A stretch of 64,000 nucleotides of DNA from contig JAUHXA010000022.1 of assembly GCA_030427245.1 (NCBI GenBank), forward strand, positions 1 to 64,000, in the 5' to 3' direction. A model generated the notes under the pieces. It worked only from the letters and a program-made list of their open reading frames with translations, made no database searches and was not told the origin of the DNA. The position numbers were made by a program, and so were the translations under genes. How positions within the stretch are numbered: the stretch's first letter is position 1; every line of letters begins with the position of its first letter. This DNA comes from Bacteroidia bacterium. GTDB lineage: Bacteria > Bacteroidota > Bacteroidia > Chitinophagales > UBA2359. Of the stretch, positions 9,944-20,006 are shown one piece after another.

Positions 9944-10600
9944 CTAGAAAGAAGTACTTGAGCTCGAATCGAGTTCTTCAATTGGAACTTCTTTAAAAGC
10001 CGTTACCAATACAGAATGATCACTTAAAACCTCCAATACCAAGATTTTTGCACCTGTAGGAAGAGGACTTAAATCTTCTGTTACTGCATCAAATTCTTCG
10101 ATACGTCCTTGTACCGCCAATTGTATTTGTCCTTTTCCTTTTTTGTCCGCAGGAATAGGGATATACACTTCTCCAATTTGACTCACTGTGTTTTGAATAT
10201 TCAAACTACCACTTTGTACCATTCGACTCATACCCAAAAACATATAGGCTACCATCAACATGACTATGAGTCCTACGACGGCTGCTAAAGCAAATACTAT
10301 AAAGGGAGTTATACCCATTCGACTGAATACAATTCCTGACCAACTAAATATGGTGAAAAAGGTGATAAAATTTCGGACGGTGAAAAACTTCAATCCACCA
10401 ATCATTGCCTCTGCTCCGTCTACATCAGTATCGGTGTCAATATCGAAATCAGAATCCATATCGGCATCGTGGTCAGCATCTAAGCCCACTAATGTCAATA
10501 CTGTTTGAATCAAAAAAATGACCGTGAAAGGAATCCCTATTAACCAAAAGGTTTTTTGAAGAGCAGGAATCGCTTCCCACCATATATTGAAGTCTGTCAT
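9944..10600 (-). CDS. YqiJ-like/NfeD-like OB-fold membrane protein
   Basis: N-terminal TMs and Asp-rich loop, C-terminal OB-like domain 'GEVYIPIPADKKGKGQIQLAVQGR'; directly upstream of flotillin. Confidence 0.8.
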   Translation of the reverse strand: MTDFNIWWEAIPALQKTFWLIGIPFTVIFLIQTVLTLVGLDADHDADMDSDFDIDTDTDVDGAEAMIGGLKFFTVRNFITFFTIFSWSGIVFSRMGITPFIVFALAAVVGLIVMLMVAYMFLGMSRMVQSGSLNIQNTVSQIGEVYIPIPADKKGKGQIQLAVQGRIEEFDAVTEDLSPLPTGAKILVLEVLSDHSVLVTAFKEVPIEELDSSSSTSF

Positions 10601-10735
10601 AATTGGGTTGTTGTTTTATAGTTTGTATGTGTCTAACAAACAAATACAGGGTTTTAGTTCCCGATATTGGATGATTAAGATACGATTTTTTGGTGGGATA
10701 TGGAAATGTTTTTGGTTTTGGAGGTAGAAGGTATG

Positions 10736-10771
10736 AAAAAACGGCTTATTGTGGAGAGTGAGCCGTTTTTG
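10736..10771 (-). terminator. putative Rho-independent terminator
   Basis: AAAAAACGGCT...AGCCGTTTTTG hairpin downstream of the 10829-11365 minus gene. Confidence 0.6.
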
Positions 10772-10828
10772 AGAGAAGAAAATAAATAAGGGTTTCTACT
10801 TACTTCTTTCCTAAAAAAGGTATTCCAA

Positions 10829-11365
10829 CTAGCCTAATTCCTTTATTATCACATAATACCAGTTAGTCGCTATTTTCTGCATTTTCTCTATTTTTATATT
10901 TGAATCTAAAAAATTATATTGAGGATAATTATTACCCGAAAAAAAAACAAGACTATGCATATATTTTTCTTCCGCAAAAGAAAATTTGTAAGTGTTTAAA
11001 AAAAAAGTAACTTTTTCTTCACTGCTTAATGATATAGCACTGACATTCAATACATTTCTTATTTTCTTTAAAGCAAGTAATAATTTCTCATTATTTTTTT
11101 GTGTTGGAAAAAAGTCATCTATATTTTCTTGATTCGTTATATCTAACCTAACGGCACTTTGTTGATAAGGAATCAGAATATTTCTATTATTAAACTCCGC
11201 AATAATAAAATCCTTTACTACCTGAAAATCATTTAATTCTATTGCAATTTGTTGATTAACCTTTTTATATTCAGGTTCTAACAGAGTAATAATAAGGCAA
11301 ATACTGGATGCAAAAATTACAAATAATATAAAAATTGAAAGTTTTTTATAAATGTTCAAATTCAT
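10829..11365 (-). CDS. hypothetical membrane-anchored protein
   Basis: 178-aa ORF with N-terminal TM 'KLSIFILFVIFASSICLIITLL'. Confidence 0.55.
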   Translation of the reverse strand: MNLNIYKKLSIFILFVIFASSICLIITLLEPEYKKVNQQIAIELNDFQVVKDFIIAEFNNRNILIPYQQSAVRLDITNQENIDDFFPTQKNNEKLLLALKKIRNVLNVSAISLSSEEKVTFFLNTYKFSFAEEKYMHSLVFFSGNNYPQYNFLDSNIKIEKMQKIATNWYYVIIKELG

Positions 11366-11496
11366 CTTGTACTTGTTTTATAGTCAAACGTTGAATTTTG
11401 TTAAAAATATTTAAGAGAGGAGAAAAAGGGAACGTTTTTTCATAATTAGAAGTTGATGGCTTTAATAGATTAACCTTCAAAAAAATATTCTTATAT

Positions 11497-11859
11497 ATGA
11501 AAGCATTGATGAGACAGTTTCCCAAAGTTAAAGCAGACGAGTTGAGTTATATTGAACAATTGGTTCAAAATTTCGATGAAAGTGACATGGAGCTTTTTGC
11601 AGAACGCTACAAAGCACAGCGATACAGTCCGAGATTTATTATGGTGATGAATTTATTGGCTTTTACAGGTTTTGCAGGCATACAGCGTTTTTTGTTGGGA
11701 CAAACGGGGATGGGAATTGCTTATATTTTCACTTGGGGATTCTTAGGAATTGGAGTTGTTTACGACTTATTGAAGCACAAAGAAATGACCTTGGATTACA
11801 ACGAAAAAGTGGCTTTTGAAGTAGCGCAAGATGTGAAATACATGCGTGTTGAAGTATAA
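11497..11859 (+). CDS. TM2 domain-containing protein
   Basis: 'LLAFTGFAGIQRFLLGQTGMGIAYIFTWGFLGIGVVYDLL'. Confidence 0.88.
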   Translation: MKALMRQFPKVKADELSYIEQLVQNFDESDMELFAERYKAQRYSPRFIMVMNLLAFTGFAGIQRFLLGQTGMGIAYIFTWGFLGIGVVYDLLKHKEMTLDYNEKVAFEVAQDVKYMRVEV

Positions 11860-11870
11860 ATTTTATGTGA

Positions 11871-11917
11871 AAAATCAAAGCACAAATTCAAACTCAAAAA
11901 TTTGTGCCTTGATTTTG
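11871..11917. terminator. bidirectional terminator between convergent genes
   Basis: AAAATCAAAGCACAAATT...AAATTTGTGCCTTGATTTT. Confidence 0.7.
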
Positions 11918-11923
11918 AGTTTT

Positions 11924-12403
11924 TTAACCCTTATTCACCAAATCATGAAGTAAATTGGCATAATGCTCATTGATTTTTTTGATATCAGCTTGATATTGAG
12001 TCTGTATCTGGCTAATTGAACTTTGAGTCAAACTGCCCACATCCAAACCATAATCATCAATCACCGTCCGTAAAGAAGCATTTGTTCTGCGTTTTTCCTT
12101 CAATTCTATGCGTTTTTGCAGCTTGTCAAAAACACTTGGAGGAGCAGTTTTTTGGTCAGGATTATTTTTATTTTCTTTTCGAGCCTCTTCTACCTTCTCC
12201 TTAATCAAATCCAGAATACTCGAAGGCTTCTTACCTTGTTCCACTCGCTTTGTATTGCGTTTTTGTTCAACTTGTTGAATTTTTTCTTTGATTAAGTCAA
12301 AAACCGTTGGTTCAGCAGTTTCTTCTTTTGGGTTCTCTTGATTTTTCTTTTGAATTTCTTCAATAGTGTTTTTAATAACGTCAAAAAAGTTACGTTTTGG
12401 CAT
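11924..12403 (-). CDS. hypothetical protein with ~28-aa tandem repeats
   Basis: Repeated 'FDVIKNTIEEIQKKNQENPKEETAEPT / VFDLIKEKIQQVEQKRNTKRVEQGKKPS / ILDLIKEKVEEARKENKNNPDQKTAPPS / VFDKLQKRIELKEKRR'. Confidence 0.7.
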   Translation of the reverse strand: MPKRNFFDVIKNTIEEIQKKNQENPKEETAEPTVFDLIKEKIQQVEQKRNTKRVEQGKKPSSILDLIKEKVEEARKENKNNPDQKTAPPSVFDKLQKRIELKEKRRTNASLRTVIDDYGLDVGSLTQSSISQIQTQYQADIKKINEHYANLLHDLVNKG

Positions 12404-12584
12404 ATCTGATGTAATTATTAAGTTGTTAAAAATGAAAAATAGAAACGAATTAAAGACGCATACTGCAAAGAATAGTCACAGAAGGGCAAGAATAAAAATT
12501 TAAATAAAACCCAATTGAAGGCTGATGATTTGAATTTTTCCAACCTCAAAGGCCGTTTTATAAGTGTACTTTGATATTCAACCT

Positions 12585-12717
12585 CATACTACTGTACATT
12601 TTTAATTCAACCACAAAAGGCACAAAGAAAACAAAAGTAAAGAACTGAAATTCAACCATCTCTTTTGTGCCCTTTTGAGACTGTTGTGGTTCAAAAATCG
12701 TTTTGTATAGCAGTATG
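12585..12717. repeat. palindromic (MITE/REP-like) intergenic element
   Basis: Ends CATACTACTGTACA...TGTATAGCAGTATG are inverted, and CAACCACAAAAGGCAC / GTGCCC...GTGGTT continue inward; second partial copy at 4021-4106. Confidence 0.8.
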
Positions 12718-12724
12718 ATTCAAC

Positions 12725-13405
12725 CTACACTTCCAATTCGCCCGCTACCCTCCTATCTTCAATTCCTAAAAACTTTTCCAACTCTTGTTCTAAAAACAAT
12801 GCCTGCTCGGGTGTTTCCAAATTGGTCAAAAGTTTGGTGTGTTTACCTGTCACATCAATCATACAAAGGTGATACGCCAAACTTGTCGAGCCATTTTTCC
12901 CTCGATTCACCTGCAATTTGCAGAAAATCTGGTCAATTTCACTCACTTCAATTTCCCGGTTTCCACGCCACCAAAGTGGTTCATGTAAAAATTTCAACCT
13001 TGTTTGAGTCGCATTGATATGCGTAGAATTAAAAAATCCAGCCAAAACCGTATAAATCAAACCCACTCCTACCGCTAAGTGAAAAACTCCAAAAATAGCC
13101 ATCATCCAAACCCCTTCCGTCAATGCAATGTAGTACCATACGGCCATAAATCCATTCCAAAAAAGTGCAAAAAAAGCCAAGAAAATATACATAGGTGAAT
13201 ACCATTTATAGCTGATATCGAGACTACTCCGAAGCTGCAATACTTCAAACTTTTCGGGCATTGCAACGGATGGACGAGTGACTTTAACTTGATTGTCAAA
13301 GTTAAAAACACAATCGCAAGAACTGCATTTTGCAAGTGCTTTTTGAATATTGATATTTTCAGTAGGAACATTTGCTCCACAATTCTTACATTTGATATTC
13401 GACAT
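12725..13405 (-). CDS. zinc-ribbon membrane protein (paralogue of 62202-62858 and 63051-63767)
   Basis: N-terminal 'IKCKNCGANVPTENINIQKALAKCSSCDCVFNF', TM segments, C-terminal 'EQELEKFLGIEDRRVAGE'. Confidence 0.75.
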   Translation of the reverse strand: MSNIKCKNCGANVPTENINIQKALAKCSSCDCVFNFDNQVKVTRPSVAMPEKFEVLQLRSSLDISYKWYSPMYIFLAFFALFWNGFMAVWYYIALTEGVWMMAIFGVFHLAVGVGLIYTVLAGFFNSTHINATQTRLKFLHEPLWWRGNREIEVSEIDQIFCKLQVNRGKNGSTSLAYHLCMIDVTGKHTKLLTNLETPEQALFLEQELEKFLGIEDRRVAGELEV

Positions 13406-13498
13406 TATTTTAGAGTTTTGATATTTTGAAGGTTTTGTTACTGTAAAATACGGCTAAATTCTGATATATTGCAGTTAAAATACACTGAAATAAAAACG

Positions 13499-14578
13499 AT
13501 GGCTAATAAAGAAACAGAATTAGACTTACTTAAACACCACCCAAAGCGATTGATTGTTTTGTATCAGCCTTTGCTGCAAAAAATGATACAAAATTATGCC
13601 AAACGTCTAATATATTTCCAATGTTCTCCTAATAATTTGTGGACACATCTCCAACAATTTCTTCCTCTAATCCTCCAAAGATTGTTTAATAAACATGGAG
13701 ATAAAACACACATCAAAACGCTCGTAGTTGAAGGAACCCGATTGTTGTGTAATGACTTTGAAGACATTTGTCTTTTGGAAAGCAATTCTCCTCAATTGGC
13801 TGTAAAATACTACTCTATCATCACCAGCAGGGTTCAATCCTATATCAATACTCAAAATTTGAAAGAATCAGATGCAGACGATGTGATACAATCGGTTCAA
13901 GAAAAATTGGTGTTGAAGGTGCAAGGAGGACAATTGGCTAACTTTCATCGTGGAGCTTTGGTGAGGACTTTTTTATTTCGGGTGATTGAAAATTTGATCA
14001 AGGATGTTTTGAAGTCTTTGCGAACCAAAAAAGCGAAAGTAAGTAATAGTGGAACAGAATTGAAAGCACATCATGCTGTTGAAAATTCTGTTTTTCAGTC
14101 TTTAGTGGGGAAAATAGACTTAGAACAACAATCGAAAATATTGGGTTCTTTGCTCAAATTATATAGAGATGTACACCGTCAAAAATTTGAATTGAGCTCG
14201 AAGGTCAATTATCAATTCATATTGGGTAGGAAAGATTTGAAGGGTTTGGAACTATCAGATGAATATAAGGTAGAATTATTGGTTGTTTTTGGCAAGGATT
14301 ACACACACTTTTCGACAGAAGATGTGTGGAGACAACTCAACGTTTTTGTCAATCAGATAGAGAGAAAAAACAACAGTTTGGATGCGCTTTGGAAGTGGTT
14401 TGTGCGTCATCGTAATTGGATGACAGTTAAGATTTTATTCATTCAACGATATGATGGAGAATTGCGAAAAAAAATGACCGAAGCCGAGAAAAAATTATTG
14501 ACCAAAATAAGTGTACGAAGTTTGAGCAAGTTTGTGGATGATTATTTTGGAGAGGTCGTTTATGCTTATTATCGTTAA
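13499..14578 (+). CDS. sigma-70-like protein with long unusual C-terminal region
   Basis: Region 2-like 'ESDADDVIQSVQEKLVLKV...RTFLFRVIENLIKDVLKSLRTKKAK'; start at ATG 13499. Confidence 0.55.
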   Translation: MANKETELDLLKHHPKRLIVLYQPLLQKMIQNYAKRLIYFQCSPNNLWTHLQQFLPLILQRLFNKHGDKTHIKTLVVEGTRLLCNDFEDICLLESNSPQLAVKYYSIITSRVQSYINTQNLKESDADDVIQSVQEKLVLKVQGGQLANFHRGALVRTFLFRVIENLIKDVLKSLRTKKAKVSNSGTELKAHHAVENSVFQSLVGKIDLEQQSKILGSLLKLYRDVHRQKFELSSKVNYQFILGRKDLKGLELSDEYKVELLVVFGKDYTHFSTEDVWRQLNVFVNQIERKNNSLDALWKWFVRHRNWMTVKILFIQRYDGELRKKMTEAEKKLLTKISVRSLSKFVDDYFGEVVYAYYR

Positions 14579-14662
14579 GGGCTTTGTTTTTTTATTTTCA
14601 TTCACCAAGCGATTTACCTTTTTCGGAAAAAACGTTTAACTCATTAGAGGCTTTAGAATTTT

Positions 14663-15289
14663 ATGACAGAACAAGCATTTGAGCAGTTAAAAAAATCGGT
14701 TCAGCATGGAGATACAACCGCTTTGGGTTTGGTCATAAAAGCCTTTGCCCCAAATTGTATTCGACAGCTGCAATTGAAGTTTGGCTGTTCGCTTAACGAG
14801 GCGAAAGATGTTTTTTCAGATGCCTTCATCAAATTTCACGATTTGCTATTGGAAGACAAAGTAAAATATGGAAATATTCAAGGCTACATTTTTTTTATAT
14901 GTCGAAGCATTTACATAAACAAACACAGCAAAAAACGCAATCTATCCAAACGCAAAGAAGTGTTAATGGGAAACTCACAATATGAAATTGAAAACCAATT
15001 ACACCAGCAAGAAGATATACAAAACGAACTCGTTTTCAACCCTTTGATAAAGGCCGAGCAAGAAGAACTTCAATTGAAGCAACAACAAAACGATGTAGAA
15101 TTTATACGCAAAGCTCTGAAACAACTCCACCCACGATGTCGGGAAATATTGACCTTGGCAATTATGCACAAGTTGCGTCATGCCGAAATTGTGGAAATCA
15201 TGGGTTTTGCGAATACGGAAACAGTTAAAAGTGCCAAATACAATTGTCTTCAAAAACTCAAGGCAATCATCAAAAACATGGACAAATGA
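14663..15289 (+). CDS. RNA polymerase sigma factor, sigma-70/ECF family
   Basis: 'EAKDVFSDAFIKFHDLL', 'IFFICRSIYINKHSKK', region 4 'LKQLHPRCREILTLAIMHKLRHAEIVEIMGFANTETVKSAKYNCLQKL'. Confidence 0.88.
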   Translation: MTEQAFEQLKKSVQHGDTTALGLVIKAFAPNCIRQLQLKFGCSLNEAKDVFSDAFIKFHDLLLEDKVKYGNIQGYIFFICRSIYINKHSKKRNLSKRKEVLMGNSQYEIENQLHQQEDIQNELVFNPLIKAEQEELQLKQQQNDVEFIRKALKQLHPRCREILTLAIMHKLRHAEIVEIMGFANTETVKSAKYNCLQKLKAIIKNMDK

Positions 15290-15927
15290 ATGGTAATCTA
15301 TTAGAAAAGTACCTGCAAAATGACCTCACTGAGTCGGAAAAAAAAGCTTTACTCCACGAGCTTCAAACCAACTCCAGTTTTGCAGAAGAATGGCGATTTC
15401 AGCGGTCGCTTAGGCAAGCACTGCAAAACGAAAAGCACAAAACGCTAAAAAACAGCATTTTGAAAACATTGGACGAATTGGAAGCAGTCGGCGAAATCAA
15501 AGAAATAACTTCCCAACCCAGTCCAACCACAAGTCTCACCGACACAATATCCAATTACATCCACGAAAACCTCGCTTTGCTGCAAAAGTGGTTCACACCT
15601 TATCCTTATCCAAGTATTGCAAGAGGAGGAAATTTGGAGGTTTTGCTGCCATTGGAAAACATCAATGCACAATACATTCTTGATTTTGAGCTAAAAAAAG
15701 CGATTCCTTTAAAGTTGAGCTTGAGTATCTTCAATGCCCAAAACGAATTGGTTTTTTCAGAGAAAATTCCCCCTCAAAGTCGTATTTTTACCATCTCTTT
15801 GATGCCCATTGCAGAAGAATTGCATCCAGGGTGGTACTATTGGCAGTTGGGACACAGCCGAATTGGAGAGGTCAAACGTGCCTTTTTTATCAACGCAGAA
15901 TTGAACCCATTTTCACAATATGAATAA
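15286..15927 (+). CDS. putative anti-sigma-like/hypothetical protein
   Basis: ATGA overlap with the sigma gene; N-term 'LLEKYLQNDLTESEKKALLHELQTNSSFAEEWRFQR' resembles anti-sigma N-termini. Confidence 0.55.
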   Translation: MNGNLLEKYLQNDLTESEKKALLHELQTNSSFAEEWRFQRSLRQALQNEKHKTLKNSILKTLDELEAVGEIKEITSQPSPTTSLTDTISNYIHENLALLQKWFTPYPYPSIARGGNLEVLLPLENINAQYILDFELKKAIPLKLSLSIFNAQNELVFSEKIPPQSRIFTISLMPIAEELHPGWYYWQLGHSRIGEVKRAFFINAELNPFSQYE

Positions 15928-16435
15928 GACAATCAATTTATTAGAAAACATTGGCGAAAAAGTTGGCAAGGCGGTCAGTTATTTGACGACTGCTTTGATG
16001 CTCTTGATTTGCTATGACGTTTTGATGCGTTATTTTTTTGATTCAAGTCAAATTTGGATGACAGAATTGGAGATTTACTTTTATTCCTTCATTTTTTTGT
16101 TGGGAAGTGCGTATGCCTTCAAAAAGGACAAACACGTAAGGGTGGATGTCTTTTACACCAAATTTTCGCCCAAAAAGAAAGCATGGGTAAATCTTTTGGG
16201 AGGTTTGTTTTTACTTTTGCCTTGGTGCGTGGTTATTCTCATTGTTTCTTTTGACTATGCTATGACTTCTTTTTCGATGGGTGAAGGTTCACCTCAGCCT
16301 GGAGGATTGCCCGCCTTGTATATCTTAAAATTTTCGATATTTGTTGGATTTTTGCTCTTGTTTTTGCAGGGCATTGCTTCGGTATTGAAGTCTATTCAGA
16401 TTATAAAAGGAAAAGAAAAAACTTTTGAAGTTTAG
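15920..16435 (+). CDS. TRAP transporter small permease (DctQ-like)
   Basis: 'LMLLICYDVLMRYFFDSSQIWMTELEIYFYSFIFLLGSAYAFKKDKHVRVDVFY'. Confidence 0.9.
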   Translation: MNKTINLLENIGEKVGKAVSYLTTALMLLICYDVLMRYFFDSSQIWMTELEIYFYSFIFLLGSAYAFKKDKHVRVDVFYTKFSPKKKAWVNLLGGLFLLLPWCVVILIVSFDYAMTSFSMGEGSPQPGGLPALYILKFSIFVGFLLLFLQGIASVLKSIQIIKGKEKTFEV

Positions 16436-16523
16436 ATACACAAAATCAACCCTAAATTTCAAAAGCCTATCATCACCAACCATTTAACCGTACAGCAATA
16501 CAACTATACAGCAATAAAATTCA

Positions 16524-17879
16524 ATGGAACTATTAGCAATCATCCTCTTCATCACCATTTTTGTCCTCATTTTGAGGGGCTATCCCGTTGCCTTTACTTT
16601 GGGCGGTGTCTCTACGCTATTCGCTCTGGGCATCATCGTATTTGCCCCCGATTATTTGAGCTTTTCCGACTTTAGATTATTGGTTTCGAGGTATATGGGA
16701 CAAATGAACAACTATGTCTTGATGGCAGTTCCTTTGTTTATTTACATGGGCATCATGCTCGAAAAGTCGGGTTTGGCAGAAGGACTTTTGGAAACCATGG
16801 CTCTCTTGTTTGGCAAACTCAAAGGAGGTTTAGCTATTTCTGTGGTCTTGGTTGGGGCATTGCTGGCGGCCTCAACGGGTATCGTTGGTGCAACGGTTGT
16901 GACGATGGGTTTGATAAGTTTACCGACTATGCTCAAACGAGGTTACGATATTCCTTTGGCAACAGGAACAATTGCCTCTTCTGGAACTTTGGGAATCATC
17001 ATCCCCCCTTCGATTATGTTGGTATTGTTGGCAGATACGATAAATAGCAGCAATAGAGGAGCTTCAGCAGTAGATGTGGGGACGATGTTTGCTGCTGCTT
17101 TGCTACCTGGAATGTTGTTGGTTTTGGCATATATCGTTTACATTCTCATTTACTCCAATATCCGCAAAGACGTAGCCCCTCCAATGACAGATGAAGAAAT
17201 AGAAGTATTTAGAGGAGAAGGATTTGTGAAGCGAGTGATAGAAGCTTTTGTATTGCCTTTTGTCTTGATAATAGCGGTGTTGGGTTCTATTTTTGCAGGA
17301 ATCGCCTCTCCTACCGAAGCCGCAGCAGTTGGGGCTTTGGGTGCAACTTTGCTGACCCTTATTCAAAGGAAATTTTCCTATGCTATTTTGAAGGAAGTGA
17401 TGGAAGAGACGACTCATATCACTGCAATGGTGTTTATGATTCTATTGGGTGCAACGACTTTCACCCTCATATTCAGAGAATTGGGAGGGGATGACTATTT
17501 GGTCGAGTTGATTACTCAGTCCAATCTGTCGCCCATGATGTTTTTGGGTTTGGTGATGGTGGTTATTTTCATAGCAGGTTTTTTCATTGATTTCATCGAA
17601 ATCATTTTCATCATTGTGCCTGTAGTGACTCCCATCTTCAATGCCTTTGAAATGGACATGCTTTGGGTCGGTATATTGATTGCAATGAACCTACAAACCT
17701 CTTTCCTTACTCCGCCTTTCGGATTTTCACTCTTTTACCTCAAAGGAGTCGCTCCTCCCGAAGTGAGCACCCAACAGATTTACAAAGGCATCGTACCATT
17801 TATTGCCATACAGTTGATTTTCATTGCAGTCGTGGTGGCTTATCCTGAGTTTATTTATATGTTGTTTGGGAAGTCTTAA
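16524..17879 (+). CDS. TRAP transporter large permease (DctM-like)
   Basis: 'FTLGGVSTLFALG', 'ASTGIVGATVVTMGLISLPTMLKRGYD', 'GTLGIIIPPSIMLVLLAD', 'TEAAAVGALGA'. Confidence 0.95.
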   Translation: MELLAIILFITIFVLILRGYPVAFTLGGVSTLFALGIIVFAPDYLSFSDFRLLVSRYMGQMNNYVLMAVPLFIYMGIMLEKSGLAEGLLETMALLFGKLKGGLAISVVLVGALLAASTGIVGATVVTMGLISLPTMLKRGYDIPLATGTIASSGTLGIIIPPSIMLVLLADTINSSNRGASAVDVGTMFAAALLPGMLLVLAYIVYILIYSNIRKDVAPPMTDEEIEVFRGEGFVKRVIEAFVLPFVLIIAVLGSIFAGIASPTEAAAVGALGATLLTLIQRKFSYAILKEVMEETTHITAMVFMILLGATTFTLIFRELGGDDYLVELITQSNLSPMMFLGLVMVVIFIAGFFIDFIEIIFIIVPVVTPIFNAFEMDMLWVGILIAMNLQTSFLTPPFGFSLFYLKGVAPPEVSTQQIYKGIVPFIAIQLIFIAVVVAYPEFIYMLFGKS

Positions 17880-18214
17880 CCTATCGGCATTTCAAAAACA
17901 AACTGCCAATGATAATCTTCTTCTAACTTTTCCATTATCAATAAAACCAAAAGAACATTGTAGAGCAAGGTAAAAGGAACTCCCTTTACAAAATAGGGTT
18001 TTCTCATTTTATGCCTCAATATCAACATTCCCAAGCCTATTCCTACAAATCCCATTAGTAAAGAGGTCAAAAACAAACTCGCTTCCGAAATCCGACCTTC
18101 GCCCGTTCCACCATTATTTGCCACTGCAACCTTCTTGTCCTTCCACATGATATAGTATGCTCGAATATTGATGACGACAAAAATTAAAAGAAGATAGAAT
18201 AAGTTGATGGTCAT
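17876..18214 (-). CDS. DUF1294 domain-containing membrane protein
   Basis: 'ASLFLTSLLMGFVGIGLGMLILRHKMRKPYFVKGVPFTLLYNVLL'. Confidence 0.75.
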   Translation of the reverse strand: MTINLFYLLLIFVVINIRAYYIMWKDKKVAVANNGGTGEGRISEASLFLTSLLMGFVGIGLGMLILRHKMRKPYFVKGVPFTLLYNVLLVLLIMEKLEEDYHWQFVFEMPIG

Positions 18215-18231
18215 ATTGCAGTGGATGAAAT

Positions 18232-18268
18232 TTAAAAAAGATAGCGAGAAGTACAGACTCCTCGCTAT
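18232..18268 (-). terminator. putative Rho-independent terminator downstream of glnS
   Basis: Minus strand ATAGCGAG...CTCGCTAT followed by CTTTTTT. Confidence 0.7.
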
Positions 18269-18314
18269 TCGTATTATTGTTGCAATTAAAAAATTGATTA
18301 CAAATCATCAGGCA

Positions 18315-20006
18315 TTATTTCCTCCCTTGCTTCTTCGCCCAAGAATCCCGCAAAGGAACAGTCAAGTTAAAGACCATCTTGTCATCTGTTGAATCAGGAT
18401 CTACATTGAAGTAACCCTTTCGCATGAACTGCAGATGGGTCAACGCTTTAGCCCCCTTCAAACTTGGCTCTACATAAATTTTGGGCAAAACCTTCAAAGA
18501 ATCAGGGTTCAAAAAGTCTAAGAAAGTTTTTCCTTCCTTTTTGTATCCATCAGGATCTTCAACCGTAAAGAGGCGATCGTACATTCGAGCCTCCGCTTCA
18601 ATGGCGTGAGGAATCGAAACCCAGTGAATCGTACCTTTCACCTTCATTCCACTTGTATCTGAGCCACTTCGACTGTTCTCAATATAAGAACAACGCAATT
18701 CCGTGATTTCACCATTTTCGTCTTTGATGGCTTCGTCACATTGGATGATATAGCCGTTTTTCAACCGAACTGCTTTACCAACCGAAAGGCGGAAATATTT
18801 GCGAGGAGCATTTTCCATAAAGTCTGAACGCTCAATATACAATTCTCGACTGAAAGGAATTATTCGAGTGCCAGAATTTTCATCCTCTGGATTGTTGATA
18901 GCTTCCATTTCCTCCGTTTTACCTTCGGGATAGTTGGTAAGCACGACTTTTAGTGGATCCAAAACGGCCATCACACGAGGAGCTATTTTGTTCAAATCTT
19001 CTCTGATACAAAACTCCAACAGTGCCATATCTACCACATTTTCTCGCTTTGCAATCCCAACTCTATCGGCAAAATTACGGATCGATGCAGGTGTATAACC
19101 TCTCCTTCTCAGCCCTGCAATGGTCATCATTCGAGGATCATCCCAGCCATTCACAATGTTTTGTTCGACCAATTGACGCAGTTTTCGCTTGCTCATAATC
19201 ATGTAACTGATATTCAAGCGGGCAAACTCTATTTGCTGTGGGCGATAAGTCCCCAATTCTATCAAAATCCAATCATACAACGGACGATGTACTTCAAACT
19301 CTAAGGTACACAGCGAATGGGTAATTCCTTCAATCGCATCCGAAACACAATGTGCGTAATCGTACATCGGGTAAATACACCAAGCATCCCCTGTTCGGTG
19401 ATGAGGAGGATTTTGTTTGATGCGGTACAAGATAGGATCGCGAAGATGCATATTAGGTGATGCCATATCTATTTTGGCACGCAAAACTTTGCTGCCATCG
19501 GGAAATTCACCGTTTTTCATTCGCTCAAAAAGATTCAGATTCATTGCTTCCGAACGATTGCGAAAAGGACTTTCAACACCTGGCTCGGTAGGAGTCTTAC
19601 GCATTTCTGCAATTTCTTCTTTGGTCGAATCATCCACATACGCTTTGCCTTTTTTGATAAGCTCCACTGCAAAGTCATACAATTCTTGGAAGTAATCGGA
19701 GGCATAATACAGCCTATTTTCCCAGTCAAAACCCAACCAACGAACATCGTTCATGATGCCCTCTACATATTCTGTTTCTTCCGTTGCAGGGTTGGTATCG
19801 TCAAATCTAAGGTTGGTCAATCCCTCGTATTTTTGGGCAATACCAAAGTTGAGACATATAGACTTGGCATGACCAATGTGAATATAACCATTGGGTTCGG
19901 GCGGAAATCGAGTATGTACTCGTCCGTCGTATTTTTCTGTCGCTAAATCACCTTCAATGATTTCTTCTATGAAATTCAAAGAGGTATGGGTTTCTGAGTT
20001 GTTCAT
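18315..20006 (-). CDS. glnS: glutamine--tRNA ligase
   Basis: '[28 protein letters not shown]' (HIGH), '[23 protein letters not shown]' (MSK), full-length class I architecture. Confidence 0.97.
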   Translation of the reverse strand: MNNSETHTSLNFIEEIIEGDLATEKYDGRVHTRFPPEPNGYIHIGHAKSICLNFGIAQKYEGLTNLRFDDTNPATEETEYVEGIMNDVRWLGFDWENRLYYASDYFQELYDFAVELIKKGKAYVDDSTKEEIAEMRKTPTEPGVESPFRNRSEAMNLNLFERMKNGEFPDGSKVLRAKIDMASPNMHLRDPILYRIKQNPPHHRTGDAWCIYPMYDYAHCVSDAIEGITHSLCTLEFEVHRPLYDWILIELGTYRPQQIEFARLNISYMIMSKRKLRQLVEQNIVNGWDDPRMMTIAGLRRRGYTPASIRNFADRVGIAKRENVVDMALLEFCIREDLNKIAPRVMAVLDPLKVVLTNYPEGKTEEMEAINNPEDENSGTRIIPFSRELYIERSDFMENAPRKYFRLSVGKAVRLKNGYIIQCDEAIKDENGEITELRCSYIENSRSGSDTSGMKVKGTIHWVSIPHAIEAEARMYDRLFTVEDPDGYKKEGKTFLDFLNPDSLKVLPKIYVEPSLKGAKALTHLQFMRKGYFNVDPDSTDDKMVFNLTVPLRDSWAKKQGRK

